A DNA stretch of 64,000 bases, taken from NCBI GenBank assembly GCA_045660065.1, contig JAZRDC010000026.1, positions 16,776 to 80,775 on the forward strand. Reading direction: 5' to 3'. The DNA is from RGIG2094 sp045660065 (lineage in GTDB: Bacteria > Bacillota > Clostridia > RGIG6154). The notes under the pieces are model-generated. The model did not search any database. It saw only the letters and a list, made by a program, of their open reading frames with translations, and was not told the origin of the DNA. Position 1 is the stretch's first letter. Every line of letters begins with the position of its first letter. Of the stretch, positions 41,752-50,637 are shown in pieces. The translations under genes and the position numbers were made by a program.

Positions 41752-42705
41752 TCACTCACCCTGATTACCCCCATTGTTTTTCTTAAGATTTTCAAGTATA
41801 TATCTGATTTCATCGGCACTTTCGGAAGAATTTACTGCATTCTTCGCCTTCGCAGCACCATGAAACCCTTTAATGTACCAGGACATATGCTTTCTTGCTT
41901 CCCTGATACCAATATATTCGCCTTTATGTTCTACAATACGCTCCATATGATATAAAGCTGTATCTATAATCTGCTCCGCAGTAGGTTTAATTCCTGAAAA
42001 AATAAATGGATTTCCAAGAGCACCTCGGGCAATCATAACACCATCGCACCCTGTGTAGTCAATCATTTTCTCCACATCTTCATAAGAAAAGACATCGCCG
42101 TTTCCTATAACGGGAATACTTACTGCTTCTTTTACTTTTTTAATTATATCCCAATCGGCACTGCCTGAGTAATATTGCTCTCTTGTTCTGCCGTGGACCG
42201 CTATGGCTTTTGCTCCGTTTTTTTCTAAAATTTCGGCAACTTCAACTGCGTTGACATTTTCATCGTCCCAGCCTTTGCGGATTTTAACTGTAACAGGAAT
42301 GTCAACTGCCTCGCTTACCGCTTTGACAATTTCACCTGCTAAGTCAGGATTTTTCATAAGTGCCGAACCGTCGCCGTTTCCTGCAACTTTAGGCACGGGG
42401 CACCCCATATTAATATCGATAATTTTACATACATTCATTTCCTGCACTTTTTTTGCACCGTATGCCATTATTTCAGGATCAGACCCGAAAATCTGAACTG
42501 CGTATGGCTGTTCGTCTTCCAATGGCAAAATAAGTTTCACAGTTTTTTGGTCATTATAATAAAGTGCTTTCGCGTAAACCATTTCTGAGTATGTAAATCC
42601 GCATCCGAATTTACGGCATATTCCCCGAAATGATGCATCGGTAACCCCTGCCATCGGCCCTAAAGCCGTGGCAGAAGGTATTAATACATTACCGATTTTA
42701 AACAT
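41752..42705 (-). CDS. dusB: tRNA-dihydrouridine synthase
   Basis: A flavoenzyme that reduces uridines in the tRNA D-loop. The catalytic cysteine is in NMGCPVPKVAGNGDGSALM near residue 100, and AVHGRTREQYYSG near 170 and GDVFSYEDVEKM near 200 are typical. It is 317 residues long. It starts within the stop codon of the DUF1858 gene (TAATG). Its placement before pyrH is not usual in Bacillus. Confidence 0.92.
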   Translation of the reverse strand: MFKIGNVLIPSATALGPMAGVTDASFRGICRKFGCGFTYSEMVYAKALYYNDQKTVKLILPLEDEQPYAVQIFGSDPEIMAYGAKKVQEMNVCKIIDINMGCPVPKVAGNGDGSALMKNPDLAGEIVKAVSEAVDIPVTVKIRKGWDDENVNAVEVAEILEKNGAKAIAVHGRTREQYYSGSADWDIIKKVKEAVSIPVIGNGDVFSYEDVEKMIDYTGCDGVMIARGALGNPFIFSGIKPTAEQIIDTALYHMERIVEHKGEYIGIREARKHMSWYIKGFHGAAKAKNAVNSSESADEIRYILENLKKNNGGNQGE

Positions 42706-42911
42706 TATTTACCTACTGATGCAAGATAAGCGTTGATTTTATCAACTAAAACATCTGCATCTACGCCGTGAACTGCACATGCTTCTGCAATGCTTTCTCC
42801 GCTTGCTGAAGGGCAACCTAAGCAATGCATACCGATTTCAAAGAAAAGCGGTGCTGTTCCCTGATCAATTTTTAAAACATCCAAAATAATAGTATCTTTT
42901 GTTACTGCCAT
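42705..42911 (-). CDS. DUF1858 domain protein
   Basis: A 68-residue protein of the DUF1858 family, which forms a small helical fold seen alone or at the N-terminus of hybrid-cluster proteins. The GMHCLGCPSASGESI segment with Cys-x2-Cys is the family hallmark. The function is unknown; a redox or metal-linked role is inferred from the cysteines. It lies between ileS and dusB with a GGAG site before the ATG. Confidence 0.88.
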   Translation of the reverse strand: MAVTKDTIILDVLKIDQGTAPLFFEIGMHCLGCPSASGESIAEACAVHGVDADVLVDKINAYLASVGK

Positions 42912-42933
42912 GATAATTACTCCTTTTTATAAA

Positions 42934-45900
42934 TTATTTTATAACTTCAACAGATAAGACAACTTTTTCACCATTAATGTTCCATTCTTTCTGGTGCATA
43001 CATGTTCCTTCAAAAACTTCATCTGCTAAAGTATCCTGCATAATTTCAGTCTTATTTCTTTCAATAATTTCAGCAATCTTATTGTTATCAGAATAACCGA
43101 TTTTAATGTGATCCTGTACTAAGAAGTCGCTGTCTTTTCTCATTGTCTGAATTTTACTGATAATTTCTCTGATAAAGCCTTCTTCGATAAGTTCGTCGTT
43201 AAGGTTAGTATCAAGAACAACAGTTACATCTTTTTCAGTCTGTGAAACCATTCCCTCTTTCTGGGTTGTTTCAATCAAGAGGTCTTCTTTTGAAAGTGAA
43301 ACAGGATTTCCGTCAATTTCAAATTCAAAGTTTTTGCCTGCGTCTAAATCTGCCATTGCAGATACAGTATCACATTCAGCAAGGAACTGACCGATTTTAC
43401 CTAAGATTTTACCGTAACGAGGACCTAATGTTCTGAGTTGAGGTTTGAATTTGTAACCTACAAATCCTGAAACATCATCTGTAAACTCTAAAGTTTTAAC
43501 ATTGAGTTCTTCTAATACAATATCGTAATATTCTTTGTCAATTTCATTTGTTGCTTTTGCGTAAATGCAAGAAAGCGGCTGACGGTTTTTAACATTTGCA
43601 GTATTTCTTGCGGCTCTACCTGCAACTACAATATTCAAAACTGTATCCATATTGTTTTCAAGTTCGCTATCAATCCATGCTTCATTTGCAACAGGATAAT
43701 CGCAGAAATGAATGCTTTCAGGAGCAGTTTTATCATTTGTTCTTACTAAATTCTGATAAATTTCTTCTGTCATAAATGGAACATAAGGTGCTGCAAGTTT
43801 TGAAACTTCATATAAAACTGTATAAAGTGTCATAAACGCATTGATCTTATCCTGTGGCATATCTTTCTGCCAGAAACGTTCACGGCATCTTCTTACATAC
43901 CAGTTTGAAAGTTCATCAACAAAATCCTGAATTGCTCTTGCAGATTCTGTGATGCGATAGTTTTCAAGATCTGAGTCTGTCTGCTTAATCAATGAATTAA
44001 GTCTTGACAAAATCCATTTATCCATTACAGGAAGTTTATCATATTCAAGTTTGTACTGTGTAGGATCAAACTTATCAATATCCGCATAAAGAATATAGAA
44101 AGCATATGTGTTCCAGAGTGTTCCCATAAATTTACGCTGACATTCGTTAACTGCTTCATCGTAAAATCTGTTTGGAAGCCATGGTGAACTTGATGTGTAG
44201 AAATACCATCTTACAGCATCGGCACCCTGATTGTTAAGAACATCCCATGGGTCTACAACGTTGCCCTTATGCTTACTCATCTTCTGACCATCTTTATCCT
44301 GAACGTGGCCTAGAACGATAACATTTTTATATGGTGCCTTATCAAAGATAAGTGTTGAAATTGCCATTAAAGTATAGAACCAACCACGAGTCTGGTCAAT
44401 TGCTTCACTGATAAAGTCAGCCGGGAAGTTTTCGTCAAAAATTTCTTTGTTTTCAAATGGATAGTGCCACTGTGCAAATGGCATTGAACCTGAGTCAAAC
44501 CAGCAGTCAATAACTTCAGGAACACGGTGCATTTTCTTTCCGCATTCAGGACAGTTGATTTCAACTGCATCGATATATGGTCTGTGAAGTTCAATATCAT
44601 CAGGGCAGTTATCGCTCATTGATTTTAATTCTTCAATGCTTCCGATCATATGGCGATGTCCGCAAGAACATTCCCAGATAGGAAGTGGTGTTCCCCAGTA
44701 TCTTTCACGTGAAAGACCCCAGTCAATAACGCCGTCTAAGAAGTTACCGAATCTGCCATCTTTGATGTTTTCAGGCATCCAGTTAACTGTTGCGTTATTT
44801 TTAAGAAGTCTTTCGCGAACTTTTGTCATTGCAATAAACCATGTTGCTCTTGCATAGTAGATAAGTGGTGTATCGCATCTCCAACAGAATGGATATGAGT
44901 GGGTAAATTTCTGTGGCTTGAATAAAAGACCTTTTGCTTTTAAATCTTCCAAAACCATAGGATCAGCATCTTTCATAAATACGCCTTCGTATTTATCTGT
45001 ACCTTCAACAAATTTACCTTCTGTGTTAATCATCTGAACGAACGGTAAATCATTATCTCTTCCAACTCTTGCGTCATCTTCACCGAATGCAGGAGCAATA
45101 TGAACGATACCTGTACCGTCTGTTGTTGTAACATAACTGTCAGCGATAACAAACCAGCATTTCTTTTCAGGTTTTGCGTAATCAAAGAGTGGTTCGTATT
45201 CGATACCTTTAAGGTCTTCGCCTTTATATTCTTCGATCACTTCATATTCTTCACCAAAAACGCTGTTAGCCAATTCTTTTGCAACGATATAAATTTTATC
45301 TTCAAATTTTGCTTTGATGTAATCAACATCGCCGTTTACTGCCAGAGCCACGTTAGACGGAAGTGTCCAAGGTGTGGTTGTCCACGCCATAATATATTCG
45401 TCTTTACCTTTGATTTTGAAGTTTACATATGCTGATGTATCTTCTACATCTTTATATCCTTGAGCAACTTCGTGGCTTGAAAGTGCAGTTCCGCATCTTG
45501 GGCAGTACGGTACAACTTTATGACCTTTGTAAATAAGGTCTTTATCCCATATCTGCTTTAATGCCCACCAAACTGATTCAATAAATTCGTTATGGTAAGT
45601 TACATATGGAGCTTCCATATCAGCCCAGAAACCAACACGATCGCTCATTTCTTTCCAGAGGCCTTCGTATTTCCATACGCTCTTTTTACATTCTTCAATA
45701 AATGGCTGAACACCATATTTTTCAATTTCAGGTTTTCCGTCAATTCCGAGAATTTTTTCAACTTCCAACTCAACAGGAAGTCCATGTGTATCCCATCCTG
45801 CCTTACGGAGAACTTTGTAGCCTTTCATTGTTTTGTAACGTGGAATAATATCCTTCATTACACGGGTTAAAATATGACCGATGTGCGGCTTACCGTTAGC

Positions 45901-46041
45901 AGTCGGTGGACCGTCAAAAAAAGTAAATACCGGAGCATCTTTTTTAATGCTTCGTTCAAACACTTTATTTTCGTTCCAGAATTTTATGGTTTCAAGTTCT
46001 CTTTGCTTAAAATCCAAATCTGTGGAAACTTTTTTATACAC
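42934..46041 (-). CDS. ileS: Isoleucyl-tRNA synthetase, type 2
   Basis: Charges tRNA-Ile. Class I motifs are present: HIGH as KPHIGHIL near residues 51-58 and KMSKHKGNVV near 590. The editing domain has the WTTTPWTLPSN motif near 220. The length of 1035 residues, the opening with DLDFKQRELETIKFWNENKVF, and the C-terminal region match the eukaryote-like type 2 enzyme, which tolerates mupirocin, rather than the roughly 920-residue type 1 enzyme. The GTG start has AGGAGG nine bases upstream. No T-box fits in the 86-base gap before it. Confidence 0.95.
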   Translation of the reverse strand: MYKKVSTDLDFKQRELETIKFWNENKVFERSIKKDAPVFTFFDGPPTANGKPHIGHILTRVMKDIIPRYKTMKGYKVLRKAGWDTHGLPVELEVEKILGIDGKPEIEKYGVQPFIEECKKSVWKYEGLWKEMSDRVGFWADMEAPYVTYHNEFIESVWWALKQIWDKDLIYKGHKVVPYCPRCGTALSSHEVAQGYKDVEDTSAYVNFKIKGKDEYIMAWTTTPWTLPSNVALAVNGDVDYIKAKFEDKIYIVAKELANSVFGEEYEVIEEYKGEDLKGIEYEPLFDYAKPEKKCWFVIADSYVTTTDGTGIVHIAPAFGEDDARVGRDNDLPFVQMINTEGKFVEGTDKYEGVFMKDADPMVLEDLKAKGLLFKPQKFTHSYPFCWRCDTPLIYYARATWFIAMTKVRERLLKNNATVNWMPENIKDGRFGNFLDGVIDWGLSRERYWGTPLPIWECSCGHRHMIGSIEELKSMSDNCPDDIELHRPYIDAVEINCPECGKKMHRVPEVIDCWFDSGSMPFAQWHYPFENKEIFDENFPADFISEAIDQTRGWFYTLMAISTLIFDKAPYKNVIVLGHVQDKDGQKMSKHKGNVVDPWDVLNNQGADAVRWYFYTSSSPWLPNRFYDEAVNECQRKFMGTLWNTYAFYILYADIDKFDPTQYKLEYDKLPVMDKWILSRLNSLIKQTDSDLENYRITESARAIQDFVDELSNWYVRRCRERFWQKDMPQDKINAFMTLYTVLYEVSKLAAPYVPFMTEEIYQNLVRTNDKTAPESIHFCDYPVANEAWIDSELENNMDTVLNIVVAGRAARNTANVKNRQPLSCIYAKATNEIDKEYYDIVLEELNVKTLEFTDDVSGFVGYKFKPQLRTLGPRYGKILGKIGQFLAECDTVSAMADLDAGKNFEFEIDGNPVSLSKEDLLIETTQKEGMVSQTEKDVTVVLDTNLNDELIEEGFIREIISKIQTMRKDSDFLVQDHIKIGYSDNNKIAEIIERNKTEIMQDTLADEVFEGTCMHQKEWNINGEKVVLSVEVIK

Positions 46042-46095
46042 TTTAAATTACCTCCTGTGAAGCAAAACATTTTTTGCAAAAAATCTCTTCTTATT

Positions 46096-46124
46096 ATTTT
46101 ACCCTAAATTAATAGATTTGTAAA
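46096..46124 (-). promoter_or_regulatory. Sigma-A-type promoter of the ileS-polC run
   Basis: TTTACA, a 17-base spacer and TAAAAT on the minus strand, within the 86-base gap after the TIGR03936 gene. It gives a leader of about 50 bases. No clear promoter or terminator was seen again until after polC, so this may drive about 14 kb. Confidence 0.72.
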
Positions 46125-46127
46125 GAC

Positions 46128-46793
46128 TTAAATATCAATTTTAGTCATATTTTCTTTAAAAATTCCATCTCTTTCAATATCTAAATACATAGCCTTAAAT
46201 TCAGGAATATATTTTTCCATAGCATCTATTACACCTGTTGCTTTTAAGTTTGCCTTTTCACCGATTGAAAGAACAAATTCAAAATCTATTTCCAAATTGT
46301 TTTCATTAAGGATTTTTATTTCTTTAATCATAGGTTTAATATCAGTTGCAGATATGCCTTTTTTTGTTTTTTTATCAATAACAATTTCGTCTCTGCCGCA
46401 AAATTCTTCAATCAAAGATGTTAAATTTTCAAGTTCTTTTTCCAGAGTAACTTTTACATTGTATTTGGCAAAACAAATTAAATTCAAGTTTTCTTTCGGC
46501 TGCCACGCTTTGATAATTTTAATATCTTTAGGCATAGCACTGTTAATCTGCTCAACTAATTTTTCGTAGTCAGGTTCTGAGTCAACCTGCAAATCAAGGT
46601 ATTCTTCCTCAGATGTTACACCAACAGGCAACGGATATGCGATTGACATTTTAGGATGTGGATTAAATCCTTGAGAAAATGTAACATCTACTCCTGCTAT
46701 TCTGAAAACTCTTTGAAACATTTTCATTAAATCGAGGTGAGAAACGAATTTTGCATAGTCTTTTTTGAAAAAAGAAAGTCTTACTTTATACAT
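46128..46793 (-). CDS. TIGR03936 family protein (DUF2344)
   Basis: A 221-residue protein with the family start VRLSFFKKDYAKFVSHLDLM and FSQGFNPHPKMSIAYPLPVG near residue 40. It is encoded next to, and in some bacteria fused to, the TIGR03960 radical SAM protein; here the start overlaps that gene by 13 bases. The molecular function is not established, though the pair is often linked with ribosome or RNA genes such as rng and rplU. Confidence in the family is high, in function low. Confidence 0.88.
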   Translation of the reverse strand: MYKVRLSFFKKDYAKFVSHLDLMKMFQRVFRIAGVDVTFSQGFNPHPKMSIAYPLPVGVTSEEEYLDLQVDSEPDYEKLVEQINSAMPKDIKIIKAWQPKENLNLICFAKYNVKVTLEKELENLTSLIEEFCGRDEIVIDKKTKKGISATDIKPMIKEIKILNENNLEIDFEFVLSIGEKANLKATGVIDAMEKYIPEFKAMYLDIERDGIFKENMTKIDI

Positions 46794-48616
46794 TTTACGC
46801 CCCCCAATCCATTAATTCCGCATCCTGTGCACCCTTCTCTGCAATCGTGAGTTGTAACTCCTTCTGATGCTTTTTTAAGTTCGTTTTTAAGATAAGTTTC
46901 GCTGATGCCAACATCGATATGCGACCATGGTAAAACTTCATCTAAATCTCTTTGACGAAGTGCATAAAAATCAGGATCTATACCACATTCTTCAAACACT
47001 TCCATCCATCTGTTAAAGTCAAAACATTCGTCCCAACTGTCAAATTTACATCCTTTTTCAAAGGCTTTGAGCATTACTTTTGAAAGTCTTCTGTCCCCTC
47101 TTGCAAACACTGCTTCCAAATAACTGAGTTTACTGTCATGCCAGTTGTAAGTAACACTTTTACCAACCGCCATTTTAAGAGCATTCTGTTTTTCAATAAC
47201 GCTGTCCATTCTTTCCTGACCCTGCCACTGGAATGGTGTAAAAGGTTTTGGAACAAAAATAGATGTACTTACAGTTACTCTTACAGGCTTACGTTTTTTA
47301 TCAGAGCCTAATTCGTAATAAATTTTTGCAACTTTATTTGCAAGGTCAGCAATACCTAAAACATCTTCTAATGTTTCAAAAGGAAGACCTGTCATAAAGT
47401 AAAGTTTAATATTGCTCCAACCATTTGAAAACGCCAATGACGCAGTATTAAGTAAATCCTGCTCTGTTACATTTTTATTTATAACATCACGAAGTCTTTG
47501 TGTTCCTGCTTCAGGTGCAAATGTAAGACCGCTTTTTCTTACTTTCTGAATTCTGTTCATTAAATCCACAGAAAAATTATCAACTCTTAATGACGGTAAA
47601 GCAAGATTGACTTTTTTGCTTTCTGTAATATCTAAAAGTTTGTCCGCAAGTTCATTAAAGCAAGAATAATCACTTGAACTTAATGATGTAAGTGAAAGTT
47701 CATCGTAACCTGTATTATTAATAAGTTCGATTGCTTGCTCAACAAGTTTATCAGGACTTTTTTCACGAACAGGTCTGTAAATAAATCCTGCCTGACAAAA
47801 TCTGCAACCTCTTGTGCATCCTCTGAAAATTTCAAGCATTGCACGGTTGTGAACTATATCGGTAAAAGGAACTATCGGATTTGTTGGATAATAAACATTA
47901 TCCATATCTTTAATAATTCTTTTTCTCGGCTTGTCCGCAGCATTTACATTATTTTTTTCTATTTTTTTAACAGTTCCGTCTTCGTTATATTCAACATCAT
48001 AAAATGAAGGAACATAAACCCCTTCAATTTTTGCTATTGTTTCCAAAAACTCTTTTCTTGTTTTTCCGCTACCCTTCCATTTGGTGTATTCCTCTGCAAT
48101 TTCAATGAAAAGTTCTTCACCTGCACCAAGCATTACAAAATCGGCAAAATCTGCAATAGGTTCACAGTTATATGCACAAGGTCCACCAAAGCAAACAAAG
48201 GTATCCCCTTTTCTTTCTGATGCAAGTAATTCAACTCCGCCTAAATCAAGCATATTTAAAATATTTGTGTATGACATTTCATACTGCAGAGTAAACCCGA
48301 TAATATCAAATCCATTAAGGGCTTTTTTGTTTTCCAATGAATAGATTGGCATATTATGCTCGCGCATTTTTTCTTCCATATCTACCCATGGAGCAAAAAA
48401 TCTCTCACAAAGATAATCGGGATGGTTATTTAAAACACCGTATAGAATTTTCATTCCAAGGTGCGACATTCCTATTTCATATGTATCGGGAAAACAAAAG
48501 GCAACTTTGCATTTAGCACTGTCAAAATCTTTGACAATGCTGCCTGTTTCTCCCCCGATATACCTTGCAGGTTTTTGTACCTGAAGTAATATTTTTTCAA
48601 ACAGTTTATTGTTCAT
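46781..48616 (-). CDS. TIGR03960 B12-binding-type radical SAM protein
   Basis: A 611-residue protein with an N-terminal cobalamin-binding-like domain (FCFPDTYEIGMSHLGMKIL near residue 40), a radical SAM core with the Cys-x3-Cys-x2-Cys motif in FRGCTRGCRFCQAGF near 268, and a C-terminal extension ending in CREGCTGCGINGLGG, which may bind an extra cluster. The substrate is unknown. The ATG at 48616 follows GGAGGAAAAA; an upstream TTG covers that ribosome site. It works with the overlapping TIGR03936 protein. Confidence 0.9.
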   Translation of the reverse strand: MNNKLFEKILLQVQKPARYIGGETGSIVKDFDSAKCKVAFCFPDTYEIGMSHLGMKILYGVLNNHPDYLCERFFAPWVDMEEKMREHNMPIYSLENKKALNGFDIIGFTLQYEMSYTNILNMLDLGGVELLASERKGDTFVCFGGPCAYNCEPIADFADFVMLGAGEELFIEIAEEYTKWKGSGKTRKEFLETIAKIEGVYVPSFYDVEYNEDGTVKKIEKNNVNAADKPRKRIIKDMDNVYYPTNPIVPFTDIVHNRAMLEIFRGCTRGCRFCQAGFIYRPVREKSPDKLVEQAIELINNTGYDELSLTSLSSSDYSCFNELADKLLDITESKKVNLALPSLRVDNFSVDLMNRIQKVRKSGLTFAPEAGTQRLRDVINKNVTEQDLLNTASLAFSNGWSNIKLYFMTGLPFETLEDVLGIADLANKVAKIYYELGSDKKRKPVRVTVSTSIFVPKPFTPFQWQGQERMDSVIEKQNALKMAVGKSVTYNWHDSKLSYLEAVFARGDRRLSKVMLKAFEKGCKFDSWDECFDFNRWMEVFEECGIDPDFYALRQRDLDEVLPWSHIDVGISETYLKNELKKASEGVTTHDCREGCTGCGINGLGGVKCIK

Positions 48617-48649
48617 TTTTTCCTCCAATAAAGTATGTTTATTATTCTT

Positions 48650-49480
48650 TTAAATATCTGATATTTTATAGTTAAGATACCCTTTACCACTTATTCCGAG
48701 AATATATTTATTAGTTAAGATTTGCTTGGTTTTTCCGTCGTCTGACACAACGACGACCAAACATAAATCTTCAAAGGGCAATTCTTTCAAAGCATCTTTT
48801 ACAGTATAATTTGCACTTATATAAAACACCTTCATAGCATCACAGGTAATTTCTGATGTATAAAGTGATGCAATATCCATAGATTTATTATTGTGAATTT
48901 TTATGCTGTTACACATAAAAAGAGATGCAACAAGGAGTGATACATTAACTTTGCTTTTTACAAGCAAAACAATCCCGAAAACTGTCAGTATAAAAACAAC
49001 AGGAATTGATATGAATTTTAATATTTTTTGTGCCTTTTTTTCGCTCATTTCACTTTTTAATATTGCCCTGATAATTCTTCCACCGTCAAGGGGCATTACA
49101 GGCAAAAAGTTGATAAAAAGCATATAAAAATTTGATACAAAAAAGACTTCGGGAACAGAAAAATTTACATAAGTTAAAACTGCCGCTGATGCAAGTAGTA
49201 TAACATTTACAAAAGGTCCTGCCAGACTGATTAAAAGTTCGTGAACAGAGTCAGATACATTATCTGCTAATCTTAAACAGACACCAAAAGGTGCTATTTT
49301 AATGCCTGCAATTTTGTATCCAAAAAACTTTGCTGCCAAAAGATGACCGATTTCGTGAAGTATTGCAACTACATAGGCAACTATAAATAAATCAAGTCTG
49401 CCAAAGCAGGCGAATAACACCAAAAACAAAACAAACCACGGACTAAAACTGATAATGTTAAATCCTCCAAACAAATTCAA
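48650..49480 (-). CDS. spoIVFB: SpoIVFB-like M50 intramembrane protease
   Basis: A site-2 protease of 276 residues with HEIGH near residues 42-46 and MPLDGGR near 127, about six membrane segments, and a C-terminal soluble part like a single CBS module. Its position right after minD and a small spoIVFA-like gene matches the minD-spoIVFA-spoIVFB order of Bacillus, so it probably activates pro-SigK. Generic housekeeping M50 proteases are similar, so the assignment rests on synteny. The TTG start overlaps the previous stop. Confidence 0.8.
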   Translation of the reverse strand: MNLFGGFNIISFSPWFVLFLVLFACFGRLDLFIVAYVVAILHEIGHLLAAKFFGYKIAGIKIAPFGVCLRLADNVSDSVHELLISLAGPFVNVILLASAAVLTYVNFSVPEVFFVSNFYMLFINFLPVMPLDGGRIIRAILKSEMSEKKAQKILKFISIPVVFILTVFGIVLLVKSKVNVSLLVASLFMCNSIKIHNNKSMDIASLYTSEITCDAMKVFYISANYTVKDALKELPFEDLCLVVVVSDDGKTKQILTNKYILGISGKGYLNYKISDI

Positions 49481-49779
49481 TTATCCTCTTTGGTATCATA
49501 TACATCCCCTGAATTTACAGGTACAGATTGTCTGCTATTTACAAAATTATCAAAATATGCTTTTGCGTTATCAACAAGTTTATCAAAATCCACACTTACA
49601 CAAAGATAGTGCCTGATACTGTTGTTTAATTTTACAGAAAAAGAATTTGATAGTTTTGAATTTGCAAAAACTGCGACAAATATCAAAAAAGATGCTACCA
49701 TCTGACAGATAACTTTTTTGGCAAAGCGTTCATCACTTTTATTTTGTGCTATTCTTGAATTTTTTCTTGTTTTTTTCAT
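49477..49779 (-). CDS. Short SpoIVFA-like membrane protein
   Basis: A 100-residue protein with a basic N-terminus (KKTRKNSRIAQNKSDERFAKK), one membrane helix (VICQMVASFLIFVAVFA) and a short polar tail. Basic start, single helix and place between minD and the M50 protease match the N-terminal part of SpoIVFA, but the M23/LytM domain that follows in SpoIVFA is missing. It may be a minimal regulator of the protease or an unrelated gene at the same position. The second ATG (49779) is chosen because the first abuts the AAAGGG ribosome site. Confidence 0.6.
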   Translation of the reverse strand: MKKTRKNSRIAQNKSDERFAKKVICQMVASFLIFVAVFANSKLSNSFSVKLNNSIRHYLCVSVDFDKLVDNAKAYFDNFVNSRQSVPVNSGDVYDTKEDN

Positions 49780-49784
49780 AAAAA

Positions 49785-49830
49785 CCATCCCTTTAAGTAT
49801 TTCCTGTTATAAATATATGAAAAGGGACGG
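49785..49830 (-). repeat. Inverted repeat covering a ribosome site
   Basis: CCGTCCCTTT and AAAGGGATGG form a 10-position inverted repeat with one mismatch, separated by 26 bases, on the minus strand. The 3' arm contains the AAAGGG ribosome site and the first ATG of the SpoIVFA-like gene, so a transcript entering from minD could hide it, whereas one starting inside the repeat could not. Confidence 0.5.
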
Positions 49831-49839
49831 TTAATATTC
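49812..49839 (-). promoter_or_regulatory. Sigma-E-like promoter of the spoIVF pair
   Basis: GAATATT, a 13-base spacer and CATATATT on the minus strand. The -35 fits the sigma-E pattern KMATATT fully, and the -10 differs from CATACAHT at one base. It lies inside the inverted repeat between minD and the SpoIVFA-like gene. The Bacillus spoIVF operon is sigma-E controlled. Confidence 0.5.
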
Positions 49840-49840
49840 T

Positions 49841-50623
49841 CTATTTTCTTTTGCGCCAACCTTTAAAAAGTTTTCTTTTTCTGATTTTTTCTATCGGTAT
49901 ATTTTCACCGCATATTCTGCGCGCAATATTTTTAAATTCTTCCCCCGTAACGCTTCTTTCATCAAGAACAATTGGTTCACCGCAAATTGCGCGTTCAATA
50001 ATTGCCCCATCTTCGTAAACAACGCCAGCAAGTCTTATTCCGAGGGCTTCAATAAGAGCGTCAATATTAAGCATTATGCCTTTTGTTACCATATCAGGGC
50101 GAATTCTGTTAACAATAAGTCTTAAATCGTCTACTCCCTGCTGTTCAAGAAGAGACGCTACACGATCCGCATCGCGAAGTGAAAATGGCTCAGGATTTAC
50201 AACAATCAAAGACATATCTGAAATTTTTGCAGACATTTCAAACCCGTCACCGATACCTGCGGGAGAATCGATAATAACATAATCATACTGCTTTTTTAAC
50301 TCAGAAATTATTTTTGAAAATTTATCAAAATCAAGTCCGATATCTGTTTTAAACTGTGATGCTGGAATAAAGCCAAGTCCGTGATATCTTTCATCTTTTA
50401 TAACTGCTTCTCTCATTCTGCATTCGCCTGAAACAAGGTCTGACATATCATAAATAACATGATTTTCAAGTCCAAGTGCCAAATCAAGATTTCTCAATCC
50501 GATATCTGTATCTATTATTATTGTTTTTTGCCCAAGCATAGCAAGGGCAATACCTACATTTGCGGTAACTGTTGTTTTGCCAACTCCGCCTTTGCCCGAA
50601 ATAACTGAAATTACTTTGCTCAA
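49841..50623 (-). CDS. minD: Septum site-determining ATPase MinD
   Basis: A 260-residue ParA-type ATPase that positions the division septum. The deviant Walker A GKGGVGKTT is near residues 10-18, IDTDIGLRNLDLALGLEN follows near 37, and the basic amphipathic membrane-targeting tail KRKLFKGWRKRK closes the protein. It follows mrdA by 14 bases. The minC gene that normally precedes minD is absent here, and no minE or divIVA is seen. The TTG start has AAAGGATG upstream. Confidence 0.95.
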   Translation of the reverse strand: MSKVISVISGKGGVGKTTVTANVGIALAMLGQKTIIIDTDIGLRNLDLALGLENHVIYDMSDLVSGECRMREAVIKDERYHGLGFIPASQFKTDIGLDFDKFSKIISELKKQYDYVIIDSPAGIGDGFEMSAKISDMSLIVVNPEPFSLRDADRVASLLEQQGVDDLRLIVNRIRPDMVTKGIMLNIDALIEALGIRLAGVVYEDGAIIERAICGEPIVLDERSVTGEEFKNIARRICGENIPIEKIRKRKLFKGWRKRK

Positions 50624-50637
50624 AAAATCACATCCTT

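Noticed and set aside
41470..41955. 161-residue plus-strand frame across pyrH and dusB
   Set aside because: Both strands cannot be coding here given the strong conservation of PyrH and DusB.
46042..46127. T-box riboswitch before ileS
   Set aside because: The gap is only 86 bases and contains a promoter; there is no room for a T-box leader and no T-box core motif or terminator was seen.
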